Source: Strongylocentrotus droebachiensis (Eukaryota; Echinodermata; Echinoidea; Camarodonta; Strongylocentrotidae). From it: DNA of 64,000 nt. The position numbers were made by a program, and so were the translations under genes. The notes below the pieces were generated by a model that saw only the letters and a program-made list of their open reading frames with translations, ran no database searches and was not told the DNA's origin. The stretch covers positions 186,001 to 250,000 of the forward strand of contig JAVYIG010000690.1 in NCBI GenBank assembly GCA_035222895.1, given 5' to 3'. Each line of letters opens with the position of its first letter. The stretch's first letter is position 1. Of this stretch, positions 32,065 through 45,700 are shown piece after piece.

Positions 32065-35000
32065 CTAGTTTAAAAAATAGAAATAAAATCAATGCATTAT
32101 TAGTTGCCATCAAACAAGAGTCAAATCTAGTTACTTATTCATCTCTTTCTCAATTTTTCATTCATTAGAAAAACAACAGAATATAGACAAAAGGTATGCC
32201 ATTAAATTTAGTTTTTGCTATGATACATTGGAACATGTTTGAGTTTAACCAACAGTCCTGATTTATCATCTACTTTATATCAACTCGTAAAAAATTTGGT
32301 TGTACATATTTAGGTACTAACTGACTCTGGTAGATTTCACATTACCAAGATTTCATGGAATAAAATTATACAAAAATCAACAACCACAAACAGGTCTGAA
32401 TTAAATTGCATTTAATGAAATTCAAACAAAAATGTGTAGGAAACCACATCTAGCTATAATTTACTTACATGTACTTTTACCACACCATGTTTAAAATGCC
32501 TCTGACCACTTTTCTCAGTTATAATAATATTTGGAATCATTCAGCGCCTTTTCCAGGGGATACAATGTGCTGTCACTTAGTCTATCAATAATTTAAGAAG
32601 AATTGTTGAGCTGTGTTTTCAAAGATGTTTTCAAAGATGTTTTTTAAAATTAATTGAAGAAGTCAAGTGACCTACTATTTAGTACATATTAGGTGTGGGG
32701 CAAGAATTGAAAGTATTTTAAACCAGCTTGTTTTGGAAAATTTGGGAATGAGAAGGAAAGGGGCTTATGTACTAGGGCTTATAAATACCGATCTAAAAGG
32801 GTGGAATTACCCACTACTCGAAGACAATTATCTGAATTCAAGTGAAATAAATAAGGCGAGGTGAAGAGAAATGACTTACCATGTTCACATTGAGCACCAA
32901 TAAAGTTATTTATACATCTACAAGATCCCGTCCTCGGGTCACAGGTAGCACCGTTTGAACAGTCACAGTTGAAAGCACAGTTTGGACCAAACTTTCCTGG
33001 TGTGCACTCTGTGTGTGTGAACAAGGCCATACAGAATACATTGAATACTTGTCATCAACAATGTGCAGTGTTCATACATACATATATGTGGATATTATTA
33101 ACAAACTTTTCAACAGTCTCGTTGAGAGAGCAGTTTGGACCAAATTTTCCTGGTGTGCCACTCTGTGTGTGTGTGAACAAGGCCATACAGAATACATTGA
33201 AAACTTTACATTGACAATTGGCAGTGTTCATACATACATACAGTATATGTAAATTAACAAACTTTTGAACAGTCTCTTTGAGAGAGCAGTTTTGAATTAA
33301 AAAAAAACTCTCCTTGGGGTGAATAAGGCCATACAGAATACATTGAAAACTTTACATCGACAATGGACAGTGTTCATAAAGCTAGTAAACTTTTTTTCAA
33401 CCATTTGCAATCAAATTATTATACAAGTACTTTTGAATTTCCTTTTCATAAACAAATCAGTTTGCACAGCTCTTATATTCCAATAATTAGAAATCCAAGG
33501 ATTTCAAAATCTAACATAGCCAATTCTGCACACATATTTATCTCAGGGGAAGCTAAAGGCACAAAATACTTGGCTTTTAGCCCAGCTGCCCAAAGGTGCT
33601 AAAAGCATTCAAGGAATTAATTCCTACCAAGTAACCATTTACTACACCTGGGTGGAGGGTGGAATATGCAGATAACAACAAGCAAATCTAAAATATATAT
33701 CACAGCAGAATCTTTATAACTTTTACTTTGACCCGTCATTAAGTATATATCATAAAAGTATATGGTAGCTACAAGCTATTCCAATAACCTTACATGCTCC
33801 CTCTGAAGCCCGACCTTTCTACATACCTTCAGTGCAGGCGTCCCCTGTATTTCCAGGGGGGCAATCACAGGTACCTGCGACTGCGTTGCACTGTGTTCTG
33901 TTAGAGCAGGCACAGACATGAATGCAGTTTGGACCGTGGAACCCAGGTTGGCAGGCTGGTGAAAGAAGAAAAATAAAGAAAACATGGATAATAATAAATG
34001 CAGGTATATTCATAATTTTTACTTCCCCTCACTCCATCACCATCTCCTACCCTCCTTCCTTCATCAATCCCCCCCCCCCCTCCCCCCTCCCCTCTCTCTA
34101 TCCTCCTCCCCCCCTCCCCCTCTCCCTCTCTTTCTCTCTCTATCTCCTCCTCTCCCTCTCTCCCCTACCCTACTTTTCTTCTCTTTTTACTTCTTATCTT
34201 TATTTTTCTTTTCTTCATCCTTTCTTCTCTTTTTCCTTCTTTTCTTAATTTTTTTTCTTCATCTTTTCTTCTCTTCTCTTTTTCCTTCTTTTCTTTATTG
34301 TTTTTTTCTTCCTCTTCTTCTTTTCTGCTTCTTTTCTGTGCTTCCACATCTACTTACTCTGCTTGCATTCCGGTCCAGTTCTACCTGCTGGACACCTACA
34401 TTGACCGGTCACTGTGTCGCATGTAGCGTCTTTATGACAATCACAGATACGGCCGCAATAGGAACCGTAGGTACCCGCTGGGCATGCTGTACAAAACACA
34501 AAGGGAAATATAGACAAATTAATGGTTTTCAGAAAGAAATAAAGAGTTAAAATGTGGATTTTCAAGGCTTAAATTTTGGATTACCCTTTCTAAAGAGCAC
34601 CTAGTGGCTCCAAAATATGATTTCTATTAACTCTTAAGCTGCCACCCATACAATGCACCCAGTGCCACAGTGCTAATCTCCTGTGTGCCAAGTTAATTTT
34701 AAGGTTGGTTCAAGTGCGTGTTATTTAAATCTTTACAACAACAAAATCGCTGAATTACTCGAGAAAATCCAATCTGACTGTTGTATACAAAGACGCGTAA
34801 TCCAAAGCCGATAATCTGATGCACGTGATGGTACTTTCAATAGTGCTGTAAAAGCACTCAGCACGGTGCAATGGGCATGAACAATAACTGTAATTACATA
34901 TGCTTGCTAGCGTGCACAAAGCAGACAAACGGTAGCGCGCTCGCGTGCACAGAGCACTATAACAATAGCGCGCTAGCAGTCTCATGGCAGGATATGAGTT

Positions 35001-38000
35001 AATGAGGCATGTATATATATATAAAACCCAAGTAAAATTTCAACTAAAACCTGTTTTCCTCATTTTAACATACAAAACACAAAGGGAAATATAGACAAAT
35101 TAATGGTTTTCAGAAAGAACGAAAAAGTTAAAGTGTAGATTTTCAAGGCTTAAATTTTGGATTACCATTTCTTAACAGCACCTAGAGGGTCCAAAATATC
35201 ATGTCTATCAATGGAGCATATATTTACAACCCAAATAAGATTTCAAGTGAAACCTGTTATCCTCATGTTTCAGCAACAAAAAAGATATGTAGCCATAGGG
35301 GGAATTATAGTGTTGTAAATATTCCTCCACTTGAAACTGACGCACTGTCTTTTCAGAAACATGAACAATGGTTACGAACAATAAAAAGTCATGTGTATAT
35401 CTTCAAAAACTGAATAATAATCCATGCACGCTTGAGTCAGGGGGTATACATTCTTTAAAGCCCCACTGCACTACTTATAGCTACTTGTGCCCTCTATATA
35501 GCAAACAATGCCTAATTCGGTGATCATTGGTCCCCCATGGTCCCTTTTTCTTATGTTAATTGAAAGCTGATTTGATGAGATAACCACCTGTCAGTGAACA
35601 TGCAGGAAGGTCTAATCCCTCCTGGCCAAACTAGTGCAGAGGGGCTTTAAGAAACATGAATGATGGTTAAAACAATAAAAAGTCATTTTCATATCTTCCA
35701 AAACTGAACAATAATCCATGCACGCCAGAGTCAGGGGTATGGACGTTCCTTAAAAAGAGGAAAAACCAAGTTTGATGAACTTACAAAATTGACAGTTTTG
35801 TCCATAGAAACCGGGAGTACACGAGCAGCATCCCGACATCCTATCACACTCGGCTCCGTTTTCACAAGTACATTCCCGTTCGCAGTTCATACCGTACGTT
35901 CCCCAAGGACACTCTGTAAAATGAGGGAAAAATGACATTAGTTATGGTTGATTAATATCATTACAAAGACCGGGACTGTAATGTCTATGGGTAGATGCCA
36001 GAAATATGTTTTTGTGTTGTTGTTACGATGATTATCCTGGTTTTTGGTCCTGTTTTCACAAGTACATTCCTATTCACAGTTCATACTATATATTCCCCAT
36101 GGGCACTCTGTAAAATTTGTTTAAAATGACATTAGTTATGGTAAATATTTATCAATTTCTTCACAGAATCAACTCACTCCCCCTCCCTCGCTACAATACG
36201 ATAGAGGAAATGTCTCGGCTGAGAGAGAGAGAGCACCAAAATAACCCATCCTTTTTTAGGGTCAAAGTAGTCACCCAAAGAAAATTCACGATAACTGATA
36301 ATGATGGACAAATTATATATGGATGAAAAACACGAAGAAAAAAAAATTATATGGATATCATGGAAAGTTTGCATTAATTCAAAACACTTTTGATTCTGTG
36401 GGTGACTACTTTAAGAAAAGGTGTTGGCTATACATACCTTCATCACAAATCTCCCCTGTATATCCAAGCCCACATTGGCAGTCTCCTGTGATCACATCTA
36501 GCACTCCACCAAACTGGCAGTCCTTGACCTGGGAACAGTCTGGGCCGTAGGTACCCAATGCACACTCTGAAAGAAAGAGAGTAAAACAGATTGCAATTAA
36601 GGGAGTGCAATGAATGAAAAGTAGCCCAACGATCAGACATACAGGTTTATATAATGATAATATATGCATTGTTCAAAGCACTGTGTGAATACATATACAG
36701 TAAACAACTAATTTATTCATACCCTTACTAATTTTTGTAATAATTATTTGAAAATTTGAATTGTCCCGCCTATGTTTCCTGAGAATGTGACATAATCAGG
36801 CTTACACTTAAAAATATTCAACAAAGGCCCTAATTCAACCATTCCACCTTTCATTCTTGAGTTTTGTTAAACACAACAAACATCAAATTGTCAAGGGGTA
36901 TGAATAATTGAGTTAACTGTATGTGGCATTGATCATTTATTCTCTCTTTTATGCATTCCAACAATTGAAAAACAAGGAAAACCAGAAAAACAAACTATGT
37001 AATACAAAAAGTGCACTGTGCTCATGTCTATACCCCTTTAACATTGAACTCTGACCTATCCTGCTTATACTGGGGTATTGGATAATCCAAGACTGTTTTT
37101 ACTTCCACTTTGTAAGTGATTGGTACATGCACCCTTACCTTAAGACACACACCATTTCATAAAGTTCTGTGAGAATCTTCTTCAAGGTTGAAGGAAGTAG
37201 ACTACCCTAAGCTTAAGACACACACTATCTCATAAAGTTCTGTGAGAACCTTCAAGGTTGAAGAAAGCCAACTAAACACCTGAAAGAAAAAGATGATGCA
37301 CATCCATAAGCTGGATCATGCATACTCACTTGTAGCACAGAAGGTGCCGGTGTATCCAGGGGAGCATTCACACACCCCTGATGCGTGGTGGCAGTCACCT
37401 CCGTTCTGACAGAGGCATTTATGCTGACAGTCTTGGCCATACAGTCCGTCGGGGCAAGCTGAAAGATAAAACCAATCAACATAGGATGTTACATGAATGT
37501 TGACTCTCATTATGCGTATGTAGTACCAATTAACAGGGAGCTTGAATACATGATGAACATGAAGGATGTTTCATTACATTCCAGGAAGAAGGGTGTAAAT
37601 ACTAATTTTGGTTAGATTTATTCATTGAAACATATGAAATATGAAATGTGTCTCTATTAAGTGCATACTTGCAGAATATTCTGTACGAGTGTTCTTACTG
37701 TATGTTTTCATCATTATCTGTGTCTTTTCTATAAATTGTCAAGTATAAAAGAGATTACGACTACAATCCATGAATGGAGGATGAGAAATATTGTGTTGTA
37801 CATCATTATCATCATAACAATCATTATCATCATCATCGTTACCCACATTATCTTCATCTTTGCTTTTGCTTATCAGCACATTCAAAATTGATAAAACACT
37901 TCAGTATTAGGAAGGAGGCAGTTGACGGGGAGGGGTGAAGGAGGTTTTTTTTAAATCTTACCTCTCTCACAGAGTGCACCGATAAAACCTGACTGGCACA

Positions 38001-41000
38001 GACATGTTCCATCATCCATATGGCAAGATCCTCCATTCAAACAGCTACAATGGTGTTGGCAGTCTGGTCCGTAACGACCATGTTTGCAATCTTTAAAGTG
38101 GGGATTATATAAAATATAATTTCAGAATATTAGCATTGTCTCATATATCATGCATACTCTGTTGAATTCTACATACTTTTAATGCTGATAACTTTGTTGT
38201 GATGTCAGTGTTCTCTGATTTTAATATTAAACTTGACACCATGTTATAATTTGTTCTGCTTTCATAAATCTCTCTTTAAAATGACGTTATTATTTCAGAA
38301 CACTGAGAACACATTTGTGTACTTCCTGCGATGTAACAGACTAACTTGATATTAAAGACAATATGTACATGCAAAACAACATCTGATCATTACAAAATTC
38401 TTTACAAATGAACATTTTGTATTATTGTGAGTAGATGTGCTCTTCACAAAATAAGCGATGTAGCTAGGATTCCTTTTCTTAGGACTTTCTCTGGCATAAA
38501 GAGATGAAATATCTTGTTGCACCTGCTTTGTCATCAGCTCAACCATCAATGTTGTATGATTGTTTTACCTGACTGCTAAGAAAGCATGGCGGCTTGTAAG
38601 TAAGCAACCAGGGGACTGACAGCTTTAAGTCCCGTCTGAGGGACTTGTTAATAATAATACTAATAATATTGGATTCTTATATAGCGCACGTATCGACCTT
38701 ACAAGGTCCTCAAGGCGCTCCAACATTACCCGGCTATGCTAGGCTGCCGATTTTGACGCTCACAGCATTTTAAGGAATTCCTTCCTACCGGTACCCATTT
38801 AGCACCTGGGTGGAGAGTGGCAAATGTAGATCAATTCCTTACCAAAGGGCACTAGTGCATCAACTTGGTTTCAAGCCCATGACACTGAGCCATTGCAGTA
38901 ATGGAAAAATAAGCACTCACCCTTTTCACAATTGTGTCCTCTGAAGCCTGGTTTACACTGGCAGTCCCCAGTCACTGAATTACAGATTGTGTTGCGTCCA
39001 CAGGTGCAGACATCGGCACAATCCTGGCCCCATGTTCCTGGTGGACAAGCTGTGAAAATAATACCCCAAAGCAGAGTAGAATGATGAGCGTTAATATTTC
39101 TTCTTCTAGCACTTAATTAGCCACACAGGCATACATTTTGTTCATTCCTGCAGACATTTATTATTATCAAACTTGTTTGAAATTTTACATTATATTTTCT
39201 CTCTCTCATCTGTATTCAAATTTATCCCGGTATCCCCTCTCTCTCTCCCTCTCTCTATCTATCTCTCTCTCTCATCTCAGCATTTCTTTCTCCTTCCTCT
39301 TCGTGCTAGGGCATGGATTGATTTAAATATGTATACATGCCAACCTTTCAGAACAAAAATTAGGAATCCCTTTAAATGCAAAATTAGGAAAAAAATCAGT
39401 CAATTTTGTATACTTTTCACACAGAATATTTCAGAAAAAGAGAGGGAATCTAGGGTTCAAAACAAAAGCTTGAAGGCCAAAAAATAGGAATCATTCCTCC
39501 ACAATAGAAATGGTTGGCGGCTATGTACGAATAATACAAATAATTCCTCTGGCTCTCAACAGAGATATTAAATAATATTACATTGTTATGTTATTTATGA
39601 TATTTGTAGTTATTTGTTTATGATATCTTAATGTACTGATATATTTTATACAAATGTGAGTCGTAAGATGATTGTTATGCCTTCCTTTTATTTTGTGCAT
39701 GACAATAAAGAAATTCAATCCAATGTATGATATGGCAGATACTCACGTGAGTTGCATTCATATCCAGCGAAGCCCGGTGGACATCTGCAGGCTCCGGTGA
39801 TATGATCACAGGGGTTCTCAGCTCCACAGCCACAAGTCTCTGAGCACTGGCTCCCATAGGTACCAGGGATGCAAGCTGAAATAGAGAACATGGGAGGGGT
39901 AACGGATTGGAAGAGGGGCATCGGATTATAAGAGGGGTAACGGATTGGAGGATAGGTCAGTGGCGGATCCAGGGGGGGGGGCCCGGGGGGCCCGGGCCCC
40001 CCCCCCTTGAGAAAAAAATCATGTAAAATCACGTGATTTTTACCTTTTTGGGGGGTTGGGCCCCCCCCCCCTGGCGCTCAGGGGGGGGGTGCAAATTGGA
40101 AAATTTTCGAGGACCAAAAAAAAAAAAAAAAAATGTGCTCACTACCCCCCCCCCCCCCCCCCACTGAGCGACTTTTCGGTCGGCGCGATTTTCAAATTTT
40201 CGGGAGCAAACAAAAATGAAGAAAGTTGGGCCCCCTCCCCTAAGAAATCCTGGATCCGCGCCTGGGATAGGTTATACAGGTCCGTCCTTCTTATTCATTT
40301 TTGATGGTAGGAATAAGTTGATCTTGATTCCTTTCAACTTCTACAATTCTTTGATAATGATGGAATGTATATGTTCACTAAAGAAGTATGAACATCATTT
40401 AATAATTGCACCATTATTATTGTACCAATTTTGGTAATGCACTGCGTTGTTTTGTTTATGTTTTATCACACATAACATGTATATGTAATATGAAAAAGTG
40501 GAAATAAATTTGAACCATTGAACCAAGTTCCAGCTACATCCACATCACGTCATCACGTTATGAATGGTATTACTTCCTATTCCACCACTATCTTTCCTGC
40601 AACAACTATCTCATCACCTGATGTTTCAAACCACCATCATCACTATCTCATTATCATCATCTAATTATTATTGAGATCAATATATATAATGCACCTACTA
40701 TATCAATATACTATACAGCTTCATTCACATATTGTCATCACGTTTTTTGAGCGGTATTAATTCCTATTCCACCACTATCTTTCCTACAACAACTAACATC
40801 AACATCACCTGATGTTCCGAACCACCATCACCACTATCTCATCATCATCATCATCATAATATCAATCACCATAAATATCCCCATCATTGTAACCATCACC
40901 AACAAAATCTATTAATTCAGCCCTTAACAGTAACACTGTCATCATTATCAGTATCACTTATCATTATTTTCCAGCTACATGTATCATAGCTATCTTAAGT

Positions 41001-42710
41001 AGATATAGAATTAGTTTTTGGTAATGTCCTTCTCTTTCATGGCAACATTTATTTATTCCTAAATATCATCCTGGTTCTACTACTTCTATCGCAAACATCC
41101 AACATCATCAAAACCATTTTTTTAGAAACATCAGGAAATTGTACTACACATTGATTAACACACGTCTCCAGTAGATATAAAACAAGTGTAATGAAAACAC
41201 TTTGTTTCAACATTGAGAATGTTATCAATATATCTAATTCCAAACCCCTTTCTAGCTTTTACATCCAATATTTATGAATATTTTCAGTATTTAATCCTCA
41301 GAATGGAAGCAGATATCTCCTAAGAGAGCTATCTCATGAAGATAGCCAAATAGTAAGAAAATGTCAAACTCTATCCTAACTTGGAATTTTAACCACGGTT
41401 TATTGGGAAATGTTTTCTTTCATTCCAAACCTTTAGTTTATGAATATCTACCAGTCCATATTGAGGGTATATCACTTACTGGAAATATTCTTGTGAGTGT
41501 ATACCAAGTTTGTGCAAATAGCCTCTCTCTTTAGCCAGTAGTATGGTACAACTCTATGGAACTTTTATATATTAAAAAATAAAAAGAGTGGAGATCACTT
41601 CTCAACTGCCATACTCATGTTTTACACATATCCTTCCACTTCAGCCATTAGAGAGGTAACATTTACCAGTCTACATGTATCTGAAAGTTAATCACTAGAA
41701 CATAGGATAAAATGTGGTGACCACTTCTTATGTATAATACTCATGTTTTTTTACAATGCCTAGCTTCCTCTCCAGCCATTGTTATAGTACATGTAACATT
41801 TACCAGTCTATCTCTACATTACTAGAAAACATAGATATACCAAGAGAGTGGTGACCATTTCTCTTCAGTAATACTCACGTTTTTCACATAGCCTTCCTCT
41901 CCAGCCATTAGTGCATGTACATGCACCAGTCTGTGCATCACATTGACCTCCATTTTGACACTGACATCTCTCTTCACAGTTGACACCATGGTAACCAGAG
42001 AAGCAAGCTGTTAAAACAAACAATATAACAAATAATCAGAGTAGAAGACAGCTGTTTATGTTTGATTTCATCATGTTTTGAGTCTGAAACGGGAATGATC
42101 CTTTGTGAAATGATTGAATACAATGAAAGATACACAACTGCTACAACCTGACCTCTGCATCTGGACCTTTACGGCCTGACCCCTGACCCCTCCACTGTCC
42201 ACTACTCTCTGACCCTTACCCCATGACCCCCTACACCCTGATCGATGCCTTTATGTCTACCCCTAAATGTTGACCCCTACACTTTGACCTCAACACCATG
42301 ACCCCTACCCCATGACGCCTACACCAAGTAATTACCCAGTTCATAGTTGTCTATGTGCCATCGTTGAGCAAATGTTCCCTTGACCTTCTCAGATTCTTTT
42401 GTTTGAATACCCTGACATATACACTGTGACCCATACACCATGACCCTTGACCCCTACATGACCTCTCTACCAAGAAACTTACCCAGTTCACAGACGCTTC
42501 CGTGCCATCCCGGTGCACATGTACACGTTCCATTGACCTTATCACAATTTCCTCCGTTCTGACAAGAACACGACTGTAGACATCCAATGCCAAAGTGTCC
42601 TGGTGCACAAGCTGTATTAAAACAAATATAAATTGATAAACATGATATATCAAGATACAATTAAACCTGTCTTACTGGCCCCCTCTCATTAAAGAAAGTT
42701 GCTACTTATG

Positions 42711-42749
<39 letters not shown>

Positions 42750-45700
42750 CCTCTCAGACATATCAAAAGAGATAATTGCATTCTCAACAACCTGAAGAAC
42801 TTTAAAAATACCAGTATTTCAGAAGAGGACATCACCACCCCAGAGGAAAATAGATTACAACAAAAATTATTATTGGTAGCTGGGCGATAAGTCTCATCAA
42901 TAGTAAATTGTTGATAACATTAACAATAACTTCAGGACCAGGATGTGAAACAGATCTTGTATCTACAATGCATATCTGATTCAATATATTTCAATACAAA
43001 TAAAATATATAAAATAAATTCCCTTTTTTTTTAAATAATTTATTTTTTGGTGGAATACTTGATGAACTGATTACTTACGTTGTTGGCAGGCACGTCCCAC
43101 CCATCCGGCCGCACAGGCGCACATCCCAGTCACATGATCACAGAGTCCGTTCTGGCAGATGCAACGCTGCTGGCAGTTGATACCATAGCGACCGGGCTGG
43201 CATTCTGTACAACAAGGAATCAAGAGTGTCATGATATTTGTTTAAATACTAACAATGATATATACAAGAGATAATAAAAACGGTGAAAGTGTGGGAATAG
43301 ACTTTTTTTTATTCTCAAGGCCGCGAACATGAAATTTTATTGGAAAAGTATTAATTTAATTTAATTTAATCCAATTTATAGGATGTCAGACAGCAAGAGA
43401 GATGGTAAATAACACAATGAAGAAAGAGAGGAGAGAGAGATGGAGGGGAGAGGGGATAGAAGAGAGACGGAAAGGAAAGAGAAGGAGAAAGGCAGAGGGA
43501 GAAAGGACAGAGAGACAAAGAGATTAAGAAGGGATAGAGAGAGAGGGACAGACAGACAGAGAAACAGAATAAAGAGAAATAGAGGAAGGAATAGAAAGAG
43601 AAAGAGAGAGAGAGAGGGGGGGGGTAGACAAATAGGAAAGGAGAAGAAGGAAGGAGAGAGAAAGGGTGATAAAAGGTAGGACGAATGAATGACAGAAGGA
43701 GGGCACAGATAGATTGAATGAGGAAATTAAACAGTATGAATGACAAAGGGAAACTTCAAGAAGTTAAATCAGTTGCAAACTTACGTTGATGGCACCTGAC
43801 TCCTATCCAACCGCTGGGGCAGATACACCTTCCACTGACGTGATCGCATTCAGCATCGTTAGCACAGTTACATGTGCCTCGACAGTCTTCACCGAATTGA
43901 CCTTCAGGGCATTCTTTATATGGATAGGAATTGATTAGAATTGATTAAACAATGATTAAGCAATCATTGTGGTCTTGATTCAATCACGGGGATGGATGTA
44001 TTTTCCTCAGAGAGTCTTTAAAGACTTGCAGGACATTTTGTCCATAAATGCACAAAGCGAACATAAATACACATGATCTTACGCTATTTCACCCTACTAC
44101 AAAACAGTTTGACCCCTTTTTAAGCAAAACGTTTACTGCAGCAACCTAATTTTCATCTAGGAGAAAGAAAATGATAATGCTTGAAAAGGTATTTTATCAT
44201 ATTAACATATGAAATCATTGCAAGGAAAACAAAAATATCATCATTCGGGCAATCGAATGGAAATAAAAATCTTATGTAATTGGCATTTTATTCCACTGAT
44301 CACTTTATTCTCTGCCCTTGACAATCAGGAATACATCACCCTTTAAGATTTTAAGAGAGCCTTAAAGACACACCTTTTCTTACAGTAGCGTAACAATTCT
44401 TGTTTTGATGCGTCAGTGTGCATGTAGTGGTGCTATTTTTCCTCTTGTATAATTATGTTGAAGTAGATTGTAAAGTGTACAGTATTCAAGTGTTAATTGT
44501 TACATGCTAAATAAATTGAAAGTTATTATATTATTATCAATGTCCTGCTGGTTTGAAGCCAGGTAAGTCATTCAGGCTTAGTCTTAACTACCAGACCCAC
44601 CGTCTCTACATCCTTGTCCTGTGTATCCAGCAGGGCAGTTACAGTGTCCGTTGGTAGCGTTACAATGAGCTCCGTTACCGCAGCTACAGCGGTGGCGACA
44701 GTCTAGACCATAGTAACCATCGGGGCAAGCTATAAAGGAAAAACATATGAATGTTAATTGATTATGTCAATATATTTTGTCACTTTTATAAATCATTTGG
44801 GCACTCATTTTCCCACATTACATAAGTATTAAATTATGTGTAGAATTGTAAGTATTTACATTATTCCGGAGTGAACACCATATCTATGAAGTAGCCATAC
44901 TTACCTCTACCTTTCACTGCTATGCTCACTAGAAATTAAGGGTATGGATAAATATGTCCTACCTGAAATCGCATATGTTCCATGCACTGTCTACTTACAA
45001 TATATACACTTAAAATATTGTATCAAACCATATTATGTTCATGAAAATGTATGACGAAAAAAAGAAATCAAATCAAATCAAATCAAATCAAATCAAATAT
45101 TCCTCTTCAGAATTTAGATATGACATCAATTCTTACAGAAGTTTTGAAAAAAGTGGAAAATCAATTAATATTTTATTTATCTCCCTTGTTACTATCATGG
45201 TATTTGATATAATTAGAAAGACTGTACATAGAGTTGTTAACCTGTATTTACAAAAATTTCCCCTTCGGAATTATAATACAAATTGAAAGTATGAAGTACA
45301 GCTGAAAGGAAATTACTTGTTACTTTTAAAGTGTATTAAACTAAACAAATGAATAACGCTGAAAAGTGATTAACCATCTCATGTGGATGGTTCAATCAGA
45401 CATCAAAACTCTCACAGGTACACAAGTTTTTTGGAGGCAAATGGAACTTTGTTTTAACACTCGCTGACAATGATTGTTGAAGTTGTTTAAATTATGGTAG
45501 CGTATGGTTTTCAATTTTTTTCTCAAATGGTTTTGAGTATAGATGTGCCTCAATACTGTTATGTTTGTATGTTTTAGGAGTCAAACTTACGCTTAGCACA
45601 GAATCTGTCTCTCCATCCTGGTGCGCATGTGCATGTTCCGCTGATATGATCACAGGTAGCGTTGTTGAGACACATACACAGGTTCTCACAGTTTACACCA

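Noticed and set aside
33922..34550. 188-codon and 108-codon plus-strand frames
   Set aside because: They run through a pyrimidine tract and across exon 29 on the opposite strand; composition is purely repeat-driven.
42299..42653. 100-codon minus-strand frame overlapping exon 21
   Set aside because: Out of frame with the eight-Cys EGF module and runs through intron minisatellite.
43366..43746. 126-codon Ser/Leu-rich minus-strand frame
   Set aside because: Product of the purine/pyrimidine tract in intron 19, no cysteine pattern, no splice fit.
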